A stretch of DNA of 64,000 nucleotides from assembly GCA_033964015.1 (NCBI GenBank), contig CM066916.1, positions 26,677,404-26,741,403 of the forward strand, given 5' to 3'. The stretch is from Scolanthus callimorphus. Taxonomy: Eukaryota; Cnidaria; Anthozoa; Actiniaria; Edwardsiidae. The translations under genes were made by a program, and so were the position numbers. The notes beneath the pieces are model-generated. The model was given only the letters and a program-made list of their open reading frames with translations, ran no database searches and was not told where the DNA came from. Positions 1 through 13,500 of this stretch are shown here, piece by piece (position 1 is the first letter of the stretch; every line of letters starts with the position of its first letter).

Positions 1-540
1 ACTGCAAATATCTCACTTGTCTCTTGTATTTTCTCAGCATACTGGAAAATACGAGTGACGCGTGAGATATTCTGCAGTATGCCACTCGAAAGTATTGCAT
101 AACTAGTATACAGAAGACCGCTATTGGCAATGACCATATTTGGGCAGTGCATCATCCTGATATTTGCGATACACGGCGGTGCGTATAGTTTCGTCATGAA
201 GCGGTATTGTGGTTAAAATATTTAATACAAGCCCAATCATACATCGTATTTACAGGGGCATTACTTGAGCAGAATGTCAACTGCATATTGTTTGTCCTTT
301 CACTGGAGCCAGTCCAGTGACATAGGCATTGTCTAAAGCTATAGCATACCAGTAATCCACAGTGCGCGAGTGCCTGGTACTTAGAACATAACAGGGACCA
401 ACACTTTATTGGTTCTCTTGATCTACCATGAAACATAAGTGAGTTGAAACGTGTAACAGCCGAAGTTCGCAACGGTTTGTACACTTTGTGACCATATTTG
501 GACCCTGTATTACTTACGCGCATGGCGCGCTAAAACAAAA
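1..540. repeat. Truncated copy of a dispersed foldback repeat
   Basis: Bases 2-78 form a hairpin whose arms read ctgcaaatatctcac and gtgagatattctgcag. The following block, about 111-165 (cagaag, then gctattgg, then tgaccatatttgggcagtgc), recurs at about 56,755-56,806, again next to a foldback. It is therefore a dispersed repeat cut by the window edge. The minus-strand open frame at 194-523 has no recognisable domain and is not called a gene. Confidence 0.6.
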
Positions 541-1016
541 GAAAACCGTTCGATTAGCGCGCGCAAATACTTTTTTCCAAATAATGGTCATCCTTCGTAC
601 CTTGCATAGTTCCTAGCCTGGTCTCGCGTTACACGTTTCAACTTACGTTTTCGTTTACACGTTTCAACTCACTTATAAGTTTGTGTAGCTTATAGTTGGG
701 AGAATACTGGGGTACTTGTAAGATATACAACAAGTAAACTATGTACATTAAAAATATGATTATGAATAAGAAATCTTAACGTTTGAGTACGATAAAAACT
801 AATTCAGTCTATAATACAATACCAGTTGTCCCTCGCTATTCAAACTAGCAGTGTTTGCAAATTATTCCTTATATCGGCTTCTTTGATTGGTCACTCGAAT
901 GTAGGATTGTAGCCAATGGGGTCCAAGAAATCTTGAAACTGCTCATTGAGATTAAAACGCTGCTAAAAAATCTCTGTTTGCTAAAATCACGTACGAAAGG
1001 AATAAAACGCTTCTAT
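541..1016. other. 3' flank of the Ki-67-like gene, no feature recognised
   Basis: AT-rich DNA downstream of the Ki-67-like stop codon, presumably including the 3' UTR. I see no clear polyadenylation signal on the minus strand close to the stop and no other gene. Confidence 0.4.
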
Positions 1017-4000
1017 CTACTTTCTCGATCTCGTCACTCGTCTTGTAGGCACTGGTTCAGCTTTGGGTGCTGCCTTAGTTCGAGTGGTGCGTGCCTTCTT
1101 GGGTTCGGGGATAACCTCCGCCGGAGTCTCGGGAGCCCCCCTTTTCTTTCCTCTCCCTGTTGCATTTAGGGCGGAAGAATCGGTTGCTTTCACAGCTCGT
1201 CCCCCTCTTCTAGTTTTGGGAGCCTCGGGTTGCTCTTCAACAATAACTTCACTCTCATTTTCCTCTTTTGCCGGTGCACTTCGTTTCCCTCTTCTCCCTC
1301 GTGTTTTCGATGGCTCTTTAACTTCGGGTTCATTTGATGCAGAAATTTCTGCTTTCTTGGCACGGGAAGAGCGGGTTGACTTTGGTGCTTCAACGTCCTG
1401 CTTCTCCATCACAGACTCAGGTGATGGCTTTTCTTCTACAGCCATCGATGTTTGTTTGCTTCCCATCGCTTTCTTACCTCGGGTAGCACGAGTAGGTTTC
1501 ACCGCGGGAAGTGACTCTTCCACAGCTGAAGTTTGTTTCCCACGGGTGCTTCTTGTTGCCTTCTGTGACTCCACAGGCACCTCCTCCTCCATCTTCTCCG
1601 CCTGTTGACCTTTCTTTCCTCGAGTAGAACGAGTAGCTTTAGGTGCTTCTACTGGCGCAGCGACAGGATCAACCTTTCTTCCTCGAGTACCGCGAGGTCG
1701 AGGCGGCTCAGTTTCAGGAATTACTTCAACCTCAATTTTCTCTTCATCTTTGCCGTTTCTGGTGTTATGCATAGCTTTTGGGGCCTCTTTCTCAGCATCA
1801 GGTGTCTCTTTGTTCTGTGCCTTTCTTCCCCGAGTAGCACGGCCTCCCGTGTTTTCTACCTCCTCTACGGATGCAGTAGTATTGGCCTTCTTGCCTCTTG
1901 TGGAACGTGCACGTTTAGGGAGCTCTACCGGAACATCTTCAGTAATCACTGGTTCTTCCTCGAGTGCCTCTGCTTTCTTGGCACACGACGAGCGAGTGGA
2001 CTTAGGTGGTTCAACCTTTGATTCCACCTCGATCACAGATACTTCTTCAACTGCTTTCCTTCCTCGCGTGGCACGCGTAGTTTTTGTTACATTATGCTGA
2101 GCTGACTTCTTACCGCGAGAGGTACGAGTAGGCTTGGAAACCTCCTCTTCCACTTCACTGACATCTAGTTCCTCTTCGACCAGCACTATCTTTCTTTCCC
2201 GAGTAGCACGAGTTGTTTTCACTGGTTCAGGAGCAGGTTCCAGCACCATTACAGGAACCTCTTCAGCTTTTCTTCCTCGAGTTGCTTTTGCAGCCTTCTC
2301 GACCTTGGTTCCTTTACCTCTACCACGCACAGGTTTTATTACTGTAACTTGAGGCTCAGCAGACTCGACATCTTCCTCAATAACCTTAGCAACCTTTGGT
2401 GTAGGCTTAGGGGTTGGCACCTCAAGGATCGGGTCCAAGGCGGTGCGGCTGAACTTTGTAGGCTTTGGTGTTTCAACAACAGCACAGATGTCAATAGCTT
2501 TCCTGCCCTTTCTTGCTTTCTTCTGGGGTGTCGACGCTGCCTTGCTGCGTGTACTTCGTGTGTCCTTTGGTGCTTCAGTTTCAGCAGTGACACGAGCTTT
2601 CTTTGCTTTAGGTTCAGCTGTAGACTTCTCAGCAAGTGCTCTTCTCCCTCGAGTGGATCTGACCTTTTGAGGTAGCTCATCTTCTGAGAAACCGGAATCA
2701 ACGTCGGGTTCCTCCACCTCTTTGGTGACACTCTTGTTCTGCGGCGTCGCACGTTTTCTTTTACCCGCGGAAACAGCCTGAACAGGCTTATCAGTAACCG
2801 GAGTGTCGGACATCTCAGGGACAACGCTGTCTCCTGGATCAGCGGTGGTTTTAGGTGAGATTCTCTTGGCATGGGTAGAGACAAGTTTCTCAACCGGTGT
2901 TCCAAAGAGAGACGCCTCAAAGTTGTCTTCTACATCAGCAATAGCACTTCTGATTTTAGGCGACTTGAACAGACGCGAGATTCCAGTAAGACCAAGACTC
3001 TTCAGCGTTAGTTGCATCTCAACACCAGAATTCTCATTCACCTCTGCGACAGCATTTCTAGTCTTGCGTGCTTTCGAAGGAGACAAAGGAGCAAGCGCTG
3101 GTGAAGCAAACGGGTCTGTTTCGAAGTTGCTTTCAGGACTGGAGGTGCTGTTCTTCTCTTTTGGTGTGCACGTAAGTTGCTTCAATCCAGTGAGTCCAAC
3201 ACTCCTACGGCTGCTCGTTGAAGACTTTTTAAGGGCTTCTTCAGTAGCATCTAGCATTGGGGAAGCAAAGATTGCTGGATCGAAGTTTTCTTCAGGAGCT
3301 GAGGAACTGTTGTTTGCCTTTGTTGTGGGTGTCTTCATGAGACGCTTCAGGCCACTTAAACCAGCGCTCTTGCGCCCAACTCTCTTCTTGCCAGAATCCG
3401 CAACGGTTATAGGAGAGTCGAATAAACTGGGATCATAGCTGTCTTCAGGAGCTGCAGCACTGCTTTTCACTTTAGGAGTCTTCACAAGGCGTTTAAGACC
3501 AGTAAGACCTTCACTTTGGCGTTTAGAGCGTGTCTTGTTATTCACAGGTTTCTCGGAATCAGGCGTCTCTGGTAATTCAAGCACAAAGTCCGCCACAACA
3601 AAACTAGATGCGTTATCTTGTGTGGAGCGTGATGAAGGAGAGCGCAGAGATGGTGTCTTGCTTGGCACGATTGACTCGATGGCCTCTACCACTGCTGTAT
3701 CAGCTCTGACTGACCGAAGTGAAGGGGTCTTTGTGGGTTCTGCTGCTTCGATAATCTCCATAGTGGTGACTGGTGCATTCTTAGCAGACCTCAGCGATGG
3801 CGTCCTGGTTGGATTGATGGCCTCGACCATAGGTTCTGGTGAAGCAAACATCTCCTTCAGTCCATCCAAATCTGCTTCTTCCTCTGCCTTCCCTTTCACT
3901 CCGTGCACTGACTTGGAAATAACGTCCAACCAGTTTCTTGATGATCGCTTGCGCATAGATGGTGTCTTGTTTGGTATGATGGGCTCAATGGCCTCTATGA

Positions 4001-4507
4001 TGGCTGTATCAGCTCTAACGGCCCGTAGTGAAGGAGTCTTTGTGGATTCTACTGCTTCGATGACCTCTATAGTGGTGACTGGTGCATTCGTAGCAGATCT
4101 TAGCGATGGCGTCCTTGTTGGATTTACGGCCTCTAACATAGGTTCTGGGGTAGCGAACATCTCCTTTAATCCATCCATATCCGCTTCTTCCTCTACCTTG
4201 CCTTTCACTCCGTGCACTGACTTGGAAATAACGTCCAACCAGTTTCCAGACTTCCTGGCACTCTTATCGACGTCAGACTTTCTGGTGTTCTTGACAACTT
4301 GAGGTTCTCGTGTGGCAAACATTTCTTGCAAACCTTCACAATCTCCGTTGTCTTGGAATTCTTTGGTACCCTTCAGAGATTTCCTACTTGGCCTGGATTG
4401 GGTATTCACTGGTGTCGCGAACATTGTAGCAACGCCTTTAAAACTGGTGCTGTCTTCCTCCATAGCTGTTATGGGTTTCTTGACGGAGTTCCTACGTGAT
4501 TGGTTAG
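1017..4507 (-). CDS. MKI67: Ki-67-like exon 6: C-terminal repeat and basic tail
   Basis: This 3,491-bp terminal exon has its acceptor (cag) just above 4,507 and encodes about 1,162 residues. The first part repeats a segment of roughly 105 residues twice (NWLDVISKSVHGVKGK, GLKEMFATPEP or GLKEMFASPEP, then RTPSLRS), coded between about 4,260 and 3,630. Five or six TGLKRL-KTPK modules follow, resembling the Ki-67 repeat. The last 500 or so residues are a low-complexity K/R/E-rich array of (K/S)(A/S)TR(S/A)(S/T)RGKK motifs, AT-hook-like and suited to DNA binding. The exon ends in VTRSRK and a stop. The many open frames on the plus strand here are shadows of this biased sequence. Confidence 0.85.
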
Positions 4508-7500
4508 CTGTTGACAGAAACAAACAGATAATAAGATCACGTTAAAATCCGCACCCCCTGTTGAAGCGGGTGGTCAAAATAGAGCTTGGAATTCCAAGGT
4601 TGAGGGTAAGCACAAATTCAGGGTGGTCATGAAAAAATTCACAGGGATTCCAGGGTAGGCGGTTCAAATAAAAAAATCCAGGACGGGTAACCGTGAATTT
4701 TCAGATTTTATTACTCGGCTTCGTATACTCGTCGAGTTCATGGAACAATACCAAGTAATCATGGGGGGAAAGGGTGGACCTGAGTGAGAAGTAGTCCAAG
4801 ACAAATATGTTACTTTTTGGTGAGCTGGGGTCCTCAACAGGGGGGGGGGGGTAAACGTTATTGACAACTGCGGTTTTCATGACTGTAGTGAAGCCAATCA
4901 CAAAGTAATTACACAAATTCTGAATAAAATCTATATGAGTAATTACAAAGTAATTGTGAATTACTCACGACAGTCGTCTGAAATCCGCTCTGTTAGTTCT
5001 CGACAACAAAGCTGTTTCCCTCTTCGAAAAAGGAAACTGCTTAGTTGTCGACAACTAATAGTTATTTGTGTGTTTCTAGTGTGGAGACCTTCGCTTTAGT
5101 TGTCAATTACTCTTAGACTCTGCCCATGCGTAGTAAGCTGGTTCCCAATCTCTCAGCGCCATCGCTAATTTAACCAGGTAACTGGCGCCGCCAGTTTGTG
5201 GAATATCCCTACTACCGAAATCACTAAACTGTCGGCACCCTCGAAAATTCGATCGATCGTTTGTCAGTTTTGGTTCGTTCGTCTCGCTGTTTTGATCGAT
5301 CGAAATGGTCACGTGACACTTAAACTTTGTATCAAACAATGGAAAAGGCGTGTCCTGTGATCATTTCGATCGATCGAAACGGCCAGACGGGCGAACTGAA
5401 ACTGACAAACGATCGATCGAATTTTCGTGGGTACCGACAGTTTAGTGATTTCGGTAGTATTGGACATATTTAGTTGTCAACAATACTTAGTTGCCCATCA
5501 CAAACAGTTGTTAACAACTAAGAGTCTAGTAGTCTGTGGAGGTACTTATCACTGGGTCAATTGGGATGAACAAATACCTCGGAGAGCTTTCATGTTGAAG
5601 CACTTTTCAAGGCCTGTGCGAACCATTAATGAATAAATAAATAAAACGTACCTGACGCCGCTTTCTCAGCAGGAACTTCAGTAGATATCGTTTCGGGCTT
5701 CTGTGGCGTTTTCTGTGGGGATAAATTTCAAGCAAGGTATCCGTTAATAATTAATGATCAGTTTATTTGACCCTTTTGCTGGATGAGAACCTATGAGTCC
5801 AAAATTAGCCTTTCAACCATCAGCCATGTTGAATAGACTTAACGACCACTAATTTCGGACCCGCGAAAAATTCTGAAGCTGTCGCGCAACAATTACTACA
5901 TTGCAAGTTTTTTTATTGATGATGTTGCGCGCCTTTCATCCCGAGCCGCAAACCTCTCACGCGACAAAAACAATTGTTACAAGTCGAGTGAGCTCTTTGC
6001 GCGGAGTAGAGCGCAGTTCTTCGCGACGTAGGGCCATTCCATTTTTAATGCCAAAATGGATGGCGTTTGAATCAACAGAACAAACTGAACATATGTAGAA
6101 TGGCTGAAGTGTGAACCCTGAAGAAATAGCCGTAACCCCTATCAAAGAACTCGAAAGTTGGTCAACCGCCGTGGAAATTCCAGGCTCCTGTGCATCCCCT
6201 GCGGAAATTTGAAGCAATCCCTGAGAAAATTCTGAGTTCAGCTGAGATCCATGTTCATGTGGTGACTAAGTGGGTGGGGCCATTCCATTTTTTATCTTCC
6301 ATGGAAATTTCCTCCCATGGAAATTCTCGGTTAAAAGGAAAGGCCCTATGGAAATTCCAGGGCTGGAAATTGGAACCACTTGGTTGCCGAAAAATCTGCG
6401 CCAGGCGGCTGAAATTTTGAACTTAGGCGGCAGCTGGCATCCAACATTTTGCTACTGTTTCAAGCATGGCGACCACAAGATAAGCTCAGAAGACCAGATT
6501 TTTTGCACCCAGTTGCCAGCTAGCGACTTACCATTAAGAAAAAAGCTAATTTCCTCCCCTGAACTCCAGGGTAAAAAAAACTAGCCAAGTTCCTTGATAG
6601 GAGGTAATGGATATAACATTCTATCTATCTATCTAGCAGCCATTATTATTTAAGGCTAATTATTAATTTATGGTTTATCAAAACTCACCTTCTTTGTCTG
6701 GTCTTTCTTGACAGCTCTCACATTCACGCGTGTGACTAGCTTATTTACGGGCCTCCTAACTGGTGTCTTTCTAGCCTTTGTTCTTTTCAGCACCTCGGCG
6801 TAGGTAGGTCTTCGCAGCGCAGGTTTTAGTTGAATCTGCCTCCTCAGTGGCGTTGCCAAGCGTTTCTGCCGAACCTTGAAGCCATCTAAGCTTTTCCTTG
6901 AAGGGGTCTTCCCCGCTTTTTTATGAGAAGCCGGAGTTTTTGCCTTGCTGACAGACTTCCTTGGTGTCTTTTTCAGCTTCTTGGTGGAATTCACATCTTC
7001 TGAGCTCTGAGATCGTTTTCGTTTAACCGCCTTCAGTTGCGGCTTTGATTCAATCTCTTTCCTTAAAGGAGTTGCCAACGCTTGTTTAGTCTTCTTCAGT
7101 GCTAATCCATCTTGAATGGCCTTCTTCATCGGCGTAGCCATTTTCTTCTTGGTTTCTTTAAGTTGAGTTCCCTTGACTATCTCTTCTTGTAGCTCACTTG
7201 GGAGTTTTTTCTTCGTCTCTCGTAGCGAGACACCTTTACGGATTTCTTGTTGGAGGGGCGTCTTCAACTTTTTCTTTGTCTCTTTCAGTGCAGCTCCCGC
7301 TTTAATACTGTCTTTGAGTGGTGTCGGCAATGACTTCTTGGTTTCTCTAAGAGTGACGCCTTTCTTGATCTCCTCCCTTAGCGGTGTTCCCATCTTCTTC
7401 ATCGTCTGCTTAAGCTTCTTCCCTCGAATGATTTCAATCTGCATATCGTAAGGCATCACTTTTTTAGTCGCCAGAAGCTTCGTGCCCATCTTTATTTCAT

Positions 7501-10500
7501 CTTGCAGTTCGTTCTGCATGACCTTTTTAGTCTGCCTCAGCTTCGGCTTGCTTGTTATCTCTTCCCTTAGCGGAGTAGCAAGCTTCTTCTTTGTCTCTCT
7601 TAGTGTTGGCTTTGACAGGATCTCTTCCCTTAGCGGAGTAGCAAGCTTCTTCTTTGTCTCTCTTAGTGTTGGCTTTGACAGGATCTCTTCCCTTAGCGGA
7701 GTAGCAAGCTTCTTCTTTGTCTCTCTTAGTGTTGGTTTGACAGGATCTCTTCCCTCAGTGGAGTAGCAAGCTTCTTCTTTGTCTCTCTCAGCGATGGGTT
7801 GGACTGGATCTCTTTCCTCAGTGGAGTCGCAAGCTTCTTTTTGGTTTCCCTCAGAGATGGCATAGACTGTATCTCTTTCCTCAGTGGAGTAGCAAGCTTT
7901 TTCTTAGTCTGTTTCAAATTCACACCAGATTCTATCGCTGTACGCATAGGAGTTGCTAGTCTCCTCCTCGCCTCTTGCACAGTCTCCTTTACTTTTTTGC
8001 TATTCTTCGGAGTCTCAGCTTTTTCCTCGATAACTTCAGGCGTTTTGACTGAGCTAAGTCTTCTGCTTGAGCGTCTTGGGGTAGCTTGCGGTTCTTCAAC
8101 CTCCTCTGATACTCCTTCATCAACAACTTCTTCAATCTCCTCCTCCACACCATTACTTGCTGGCTCAACATGTGGCTCTACATTCTCTGGAGCTTCATCA
8201 ACAACTTCTTCAATCTCCTCCTCTGCACCAGTACTTGGTGGCTCAACATGCGGCTCCACATTCTCTGGAGCTAAGAGCTCCTCCTCACATTCTTCAGAGA
8301 TGGCCTCTGTCTTGGGGGAAAGAGCAACGGAACGTCTTTTCTTAGCATCACTCAGCAGGCCCCTTCTTTCATTCGACATTCTCCTAGGGGTGGTTCCACG
8401 TCTGACTGGAGTCGCTGGGGGCAAGTCCTTATCAAACTGCTCTGGGCTTAACATTGGGCCAAACGAGACCCGCTTCCTGCTGGCACTTGAAGCCCTCCTT
8501 CCTGGGGACTTGGCCTTTGCTGGGCTTTGAGTCATTTTCTTGGCAGATCCAGTGACAGCTGGTGAGCGGGATTTCTTGACTAGTGGTGTTAGAACACTCT
8601 CGTCTACCTCTTGTAGAGTTGCTGATTGCCGCCTTAGAATGTGGATGTTTTCCTTGAGACTTCGTTTGCTTCCAACTAGAGGGGTGCGTGGGCTACCCTG
8701 TGGTGTAGGGACCTTGGGAGAATGGTCTTGAGTTTGCTTAAGGGGAGGGCCTCCAGATTGTCGCCGTGGGCTCTGAAAGGGAAATTCACAGTTATCACAA
8801 TGTTACTTTTCTTCCCAGTAGACCGTTGCACCTCTCGGTTTTTCTGCCTGCCGGCGGCTGTATAAAATTGATCACGTGATCACCTTTTTTTGTACCACGT
8901 GATGAGTTGCACTAGTAAGCTTATTGCAGCTAATTTCCTGGTTGTTCTTCAAATATACCCTTCCTTTTACTTGAAAAATTTTTTGATTTCTCAAAAAAAT
9001 CAGTGGTAAATTTTTCTCAAAATCACAAATGATGAGTGCAAAAAAGAGTAGTTTCATTTAGTTGAAAATATTTGTTTCATCAGTAGAAACATGCACACAT
9101 CAGGAAAACATGTTTTCTTGAATATTTTAACAGCACTGATTTCAGGGCCAGTGCCAAATTGAAATCAAAGCCATAACTAAATGCTGGGGGGAGGGGGTGC
9201 ACATGCATCTATCTAGGGTATATGCCCCCTCCCTCCCCCAATGCAAAAACAGTACAAAAAGCAGAAGCATAAAACTTAGAAATTAATCAGGGTTCACACA
9301 AGAAAGCTGAAATTCGGCTGAAAAATGGAATAGCCCTTTTCAAGGACTTTGGGAGTAGGATTTCAGGGCCAGACATTGCAACCATATGCACCAATGGCGA
9401 CTAAATTTTGGGGCTTGGCAACCAATAGGTTACAGATAGTCACCAAATGGCACCCCATCTTTCTGAGTTCAGCAGGGATCCACGTTCATGTGGTGACTAA
9501 ATTGTGCTTTGTGGCGACTAAAATTTTTTAATTAGTCGCCAATGGCACCTAGCGAAAAAAGTTAAGTGTATTTATTACCAAATGCCAAAAATGTTGATGA
9601 GTGTTGAATCAACAAACATACTGACATTTGAAATTTAATCAACTCAAAAATCAGATCATCCTAAAAGTCAATGTTAAATAATTGGCTGATTGCATTTTCT
9701 TTCTGCACCGGGGGGGGGGGGGGGGGGGGGAAATCTTGGAAATTCCAGGGGGGAGGGGTCTGTTTAAGCTGTGGAAAAGGGAGTGTTTAGGCAACCTAGA
9801 AATTCCAAGGGAGGTGTTCAAATTCCAGGGGAGGGGGTGTTTAGGCCCCTTGGAAATTCCGGGGTGTTGAAGACCTCTGGAAATTCCAGGGGAGGGGGGT
9901 CTTCAAATGGTAGGGTCCCTGACTCCCGGGTTTGGAAAAATAATGCGATCAGCCATTATAAATGACAGTGGTTAAAGCATGCAGCCTCGTTTTGAATCTT
10001 GAAGCATTTTTATCTCCCCCATTAGCATCCAGGCCTCTTGTTCTATTGAAAGTGACATGATCTTGATCAGTAGCGCTCATGACAAACTGTGTCAACAGCT
10101 GAACATTTACATCACAATCCAGACTTTTATTAACTGATTTGTTCATGTTTTAATATGCTTGTTTTGTGAAATTCATCTTATGGAATGCTAACAAAAATTC
10201 ATATGAACAGATCTGCAGGTGGAATCAAGCTATTGGTACAGGTAGGAAAGAGATGGTCACATTTGTGTGAAAATATTTACTGCTAGATTTTGGCGGCTGT
10301 GTGACCGTATTTTGGAGTTTTTCGGCTGCTGAAAACATGACTAAAGAATTAATATTATCAAACAGAATTTTAGAAAGATGTCTTCAATGCTTCACAGTAC
10401 AAAATAGTGGATTTGTAGGTAGGATACACTATTCTGGTCATACTCACACTTTTAAAATAATTTTACTAACCTTTGGTGATTTCTTTGGTGACTTTTTTGG

Positions 10501-13500
10501 TGGAGTGGGGAACTCAAATCTGAATGATCTATCGGATATGGTGAAAACATCCAGATGATTCACTAGCAAGGGCTCGCTTATGGCTGTTCCATTCAGTAAT
10601 GTCTTTTGGCAGGTACTAATATTTGAAAGCCACACCTAAAAAGCAGAATAATTTGTCATTATCGAGAATACAACAGTTACACTGTTTGTCTTAATGTGGA
10701 AATTGTCACAGTGGAGGCTCCAGCAGCTACTTCATGTTTAATCGCTGGGTACTTTTTGCCAAATGTGAGACACAAAAAAGTATAACCACAGAACTTTGTT
10801 AAAGGGGCTATCGCACGCTTGCTGGCCACTTCTCTGACAAGAAAATAGCTCCAATCGCAATCCAATTCCATCCTCTCGATAACAGGTCAAAACAACCTAG
10901 AATTGCATTAGTCTAACACTTGAAAGGTTTTTCTCTTAATCTGGAGGATTATTTTGATCACTACGGGCAATTGTACATGTGTTTTTATGGTTACAAATTT
11001 TACTTATTTTATGTCCACGGTGGACGAATATTAAGCGTGCGAGTGCCCTTTAAGTGCAGCCTGAGGTTCACCTCTTTCATTTTTTTCTTAAATTGTAGTT
11101 CCTCTTACAAATCTCCCAGCTTCGCACCTGCGCCAGAATTGGCTTGGTGAGGAAAGTAACTTGTTGCTTTGAAGTTACGAAATTTGCATGTTGGCGGTCA
11201 GTTGTTCTTTTGCAGCCGGCTACTTTTTTGAGGCCAGCTTCTTCAAAACATTGTGACAGCTCTGAGGCCATGGTAACAACCTCTTGAGGGCATTTGCTGA
11301 TTGGCTGATTTTGAACACAGGAGCATGCGCAGAGAGTTTTGTCTCTCAATGGCTCAGTATCAAATCTCGTGCAAGCATCAACATTAGTCTAATAAATGCA
11401 AAATATAATGGCTGATTTTACAAGCTGCGACTTGTGTTCACTAAGTAAGTTGAAAAAAGGTAGGGATAGGATAGAGCATTCACATTTTCGATTTTTCATT
11501 GGGCTGTTCCACTTTATATCCATTACCACCCAATTCCCCCCCCCCCCCACCTATCTAGGAATTTCCACAGGGGATGTTGTGTTTGGCCATGGAATTTCCA
11601 CAGGGCCATTCATTTTAACCCAAAATTTCCACAGGGTTAGTCAATTGCAGCTTTGGAATTCCAACAGGTTCACAAGAGGAATTTCCAAAGGGTTGTACTA
11701 CTCTTCCCAGTAGACCGCTACACCTCTCGGTTTTTCAGCCCGCCGGCGGTTGTCTAAAATTGATTGCGTGATCACTTTTTTTGTACCACGTGATGAGTTG
11801 CTTATGTACCACGTAATCAATGTTTGTGGGCGTAAACTTTGAGAGTTCATTGTTTTTCTGCATTCCAACGAAGTCTACGCCCAAAACGGTTGATCACGTG
11901 GTACATAAGCAACCTATCACGTGGTACAAAAAAGTTGATCATGCGATCAATTTTAGACTGCCGCCGGCGGGCAGAAAAATCGAGAGGTGTAACGGTCTAC
12001 TGGGAAGAGTAGTACAGAGCCTGGAATTTTCACAGGGATAGAGCAATTTTTGAAAATTTAGAGTTCCTCGATAGGCGGTATGGTTTTTCTGGAACAGTTG
12101 TTTGCTTCTAACCAACAGTCATGTACCACTAAAAAATGTGTACAAGTGTCCGGCAAAATCTCAGATGCCGATTTCAAGATGGTTAACTTATTAACAGCCA
12201 TAAGTTCTTGTGTTATGCACCAGTCAATGTAACCCCCCCCCCCCCCCCCCAGGCCGCGACATAGCGGGGACTTTGCTCGCATGCCGAGAAAATCACGTCT
12301 ATCCGGCTCCCTTCTGGGGAAGTGTTAGGAAGAAACTCCCCCGCTCAGGCATGGGACCCCGGGACAGTTTGGGGTTTCTGTGCGGCTATTTTCACAAAAA
12401 ATAATGCTCTCTTTTTGCGTACAAAGTCGATTCTGGCCCTCGCCAGTTCCTCAAAAAAGGGGGGGGGGGGTTGACTGGTGCATTAGCAGCTAGAACATTT
12501 TATGTTTCGTTAGTCGCGGCCTTGGGGGGGGGGGGGGTGACTGGTGCATTAGCAGTTAGAACATTTATGTTTCGGTGGCAACTGTTGATGATTAGATGCA
12601 AATGACTGTTTCCCACACATTTTAGAATAAGTAAAAAAATTGTTAGCCTTTCCCTGCAGACTTTGAAAGGAAAATAAGTTTTCCACAATTTGTGCCAGTT
12701 CCTCTACTTCATATATGAGAAGGCATCTCTGAGTCTGAGTAATAAGCTGAAACAGTACATATTGAAATAATACTGTCGCTAATACCTCAAGTCCCACAAA
12801 CCAGCATGACAACCGGAGGCTGCGTCGACCAGCACAACTTTTCCCAAAACCAAAAAGTGACCGGGACAGATACTGATAAAAATGGAATGATCCTCTACCG
12901 TTTGATATCTCAAAACATATTTATCTGAAGTTGTTTTGTGCTATGAAGGTCAAGAATGTACTTAAACAATATACAATAAAATGTTAAAAGTCCAGCTGCA
13001 CGCTGTGGTATATCAACTATATCAGAAAGGTTATATCCCTAATATAAAGTTTCCCCGGCCTTTCTGAACATTTCTCAACGCAGAGGTTTCCTCTGTTTCG
13101 GGTCAGCATTTCAACGTTCAACGTGTTCTCGTTGACGAGTGAACGTAAGCTAAGGTTTTGAACACATGTGAACGCATAAAAACGAAGAAAAACATCTCTG
13201 ATTTCAAAGAAATATCTCGGTACAGAAAACGGGGCCTTACTGAACATGTATTTCGTGTCTTTAGCTGTACATTTCCATATTCTATATCGGCAAATGTTAG
13301 TGTTTTGAAATAAAGAACGTCTGATCGAGTATAATGTCCGTTTCGAGACGGTTGGAAACAAATTCCCCGTTATTTCGCAGATCTAAAATCAAATCTAAAA
13401 CACTCTAAAATGGGTTAACAAAGTAACCACTTAATATATTTTTATGTAAGCTTATAAGTTTATCGATATATGAAATCAAAAGATAGAATTAACAGAAGAT

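Noticed and set aside
1063..4302. Long plus-strand open frames opposite the Ki-67-like exon 6
   Set aside because: They are antisense shadows of a biased Lys/Arg/Glu-rich repeat; no splice logic or domain.
7482..8530. Plus-strand open frames opposite the 24-residue repeat array
   Set aside because: They mirror the tandem repeats of the minus-strand exon; Ser/Phe-rich artefacts.
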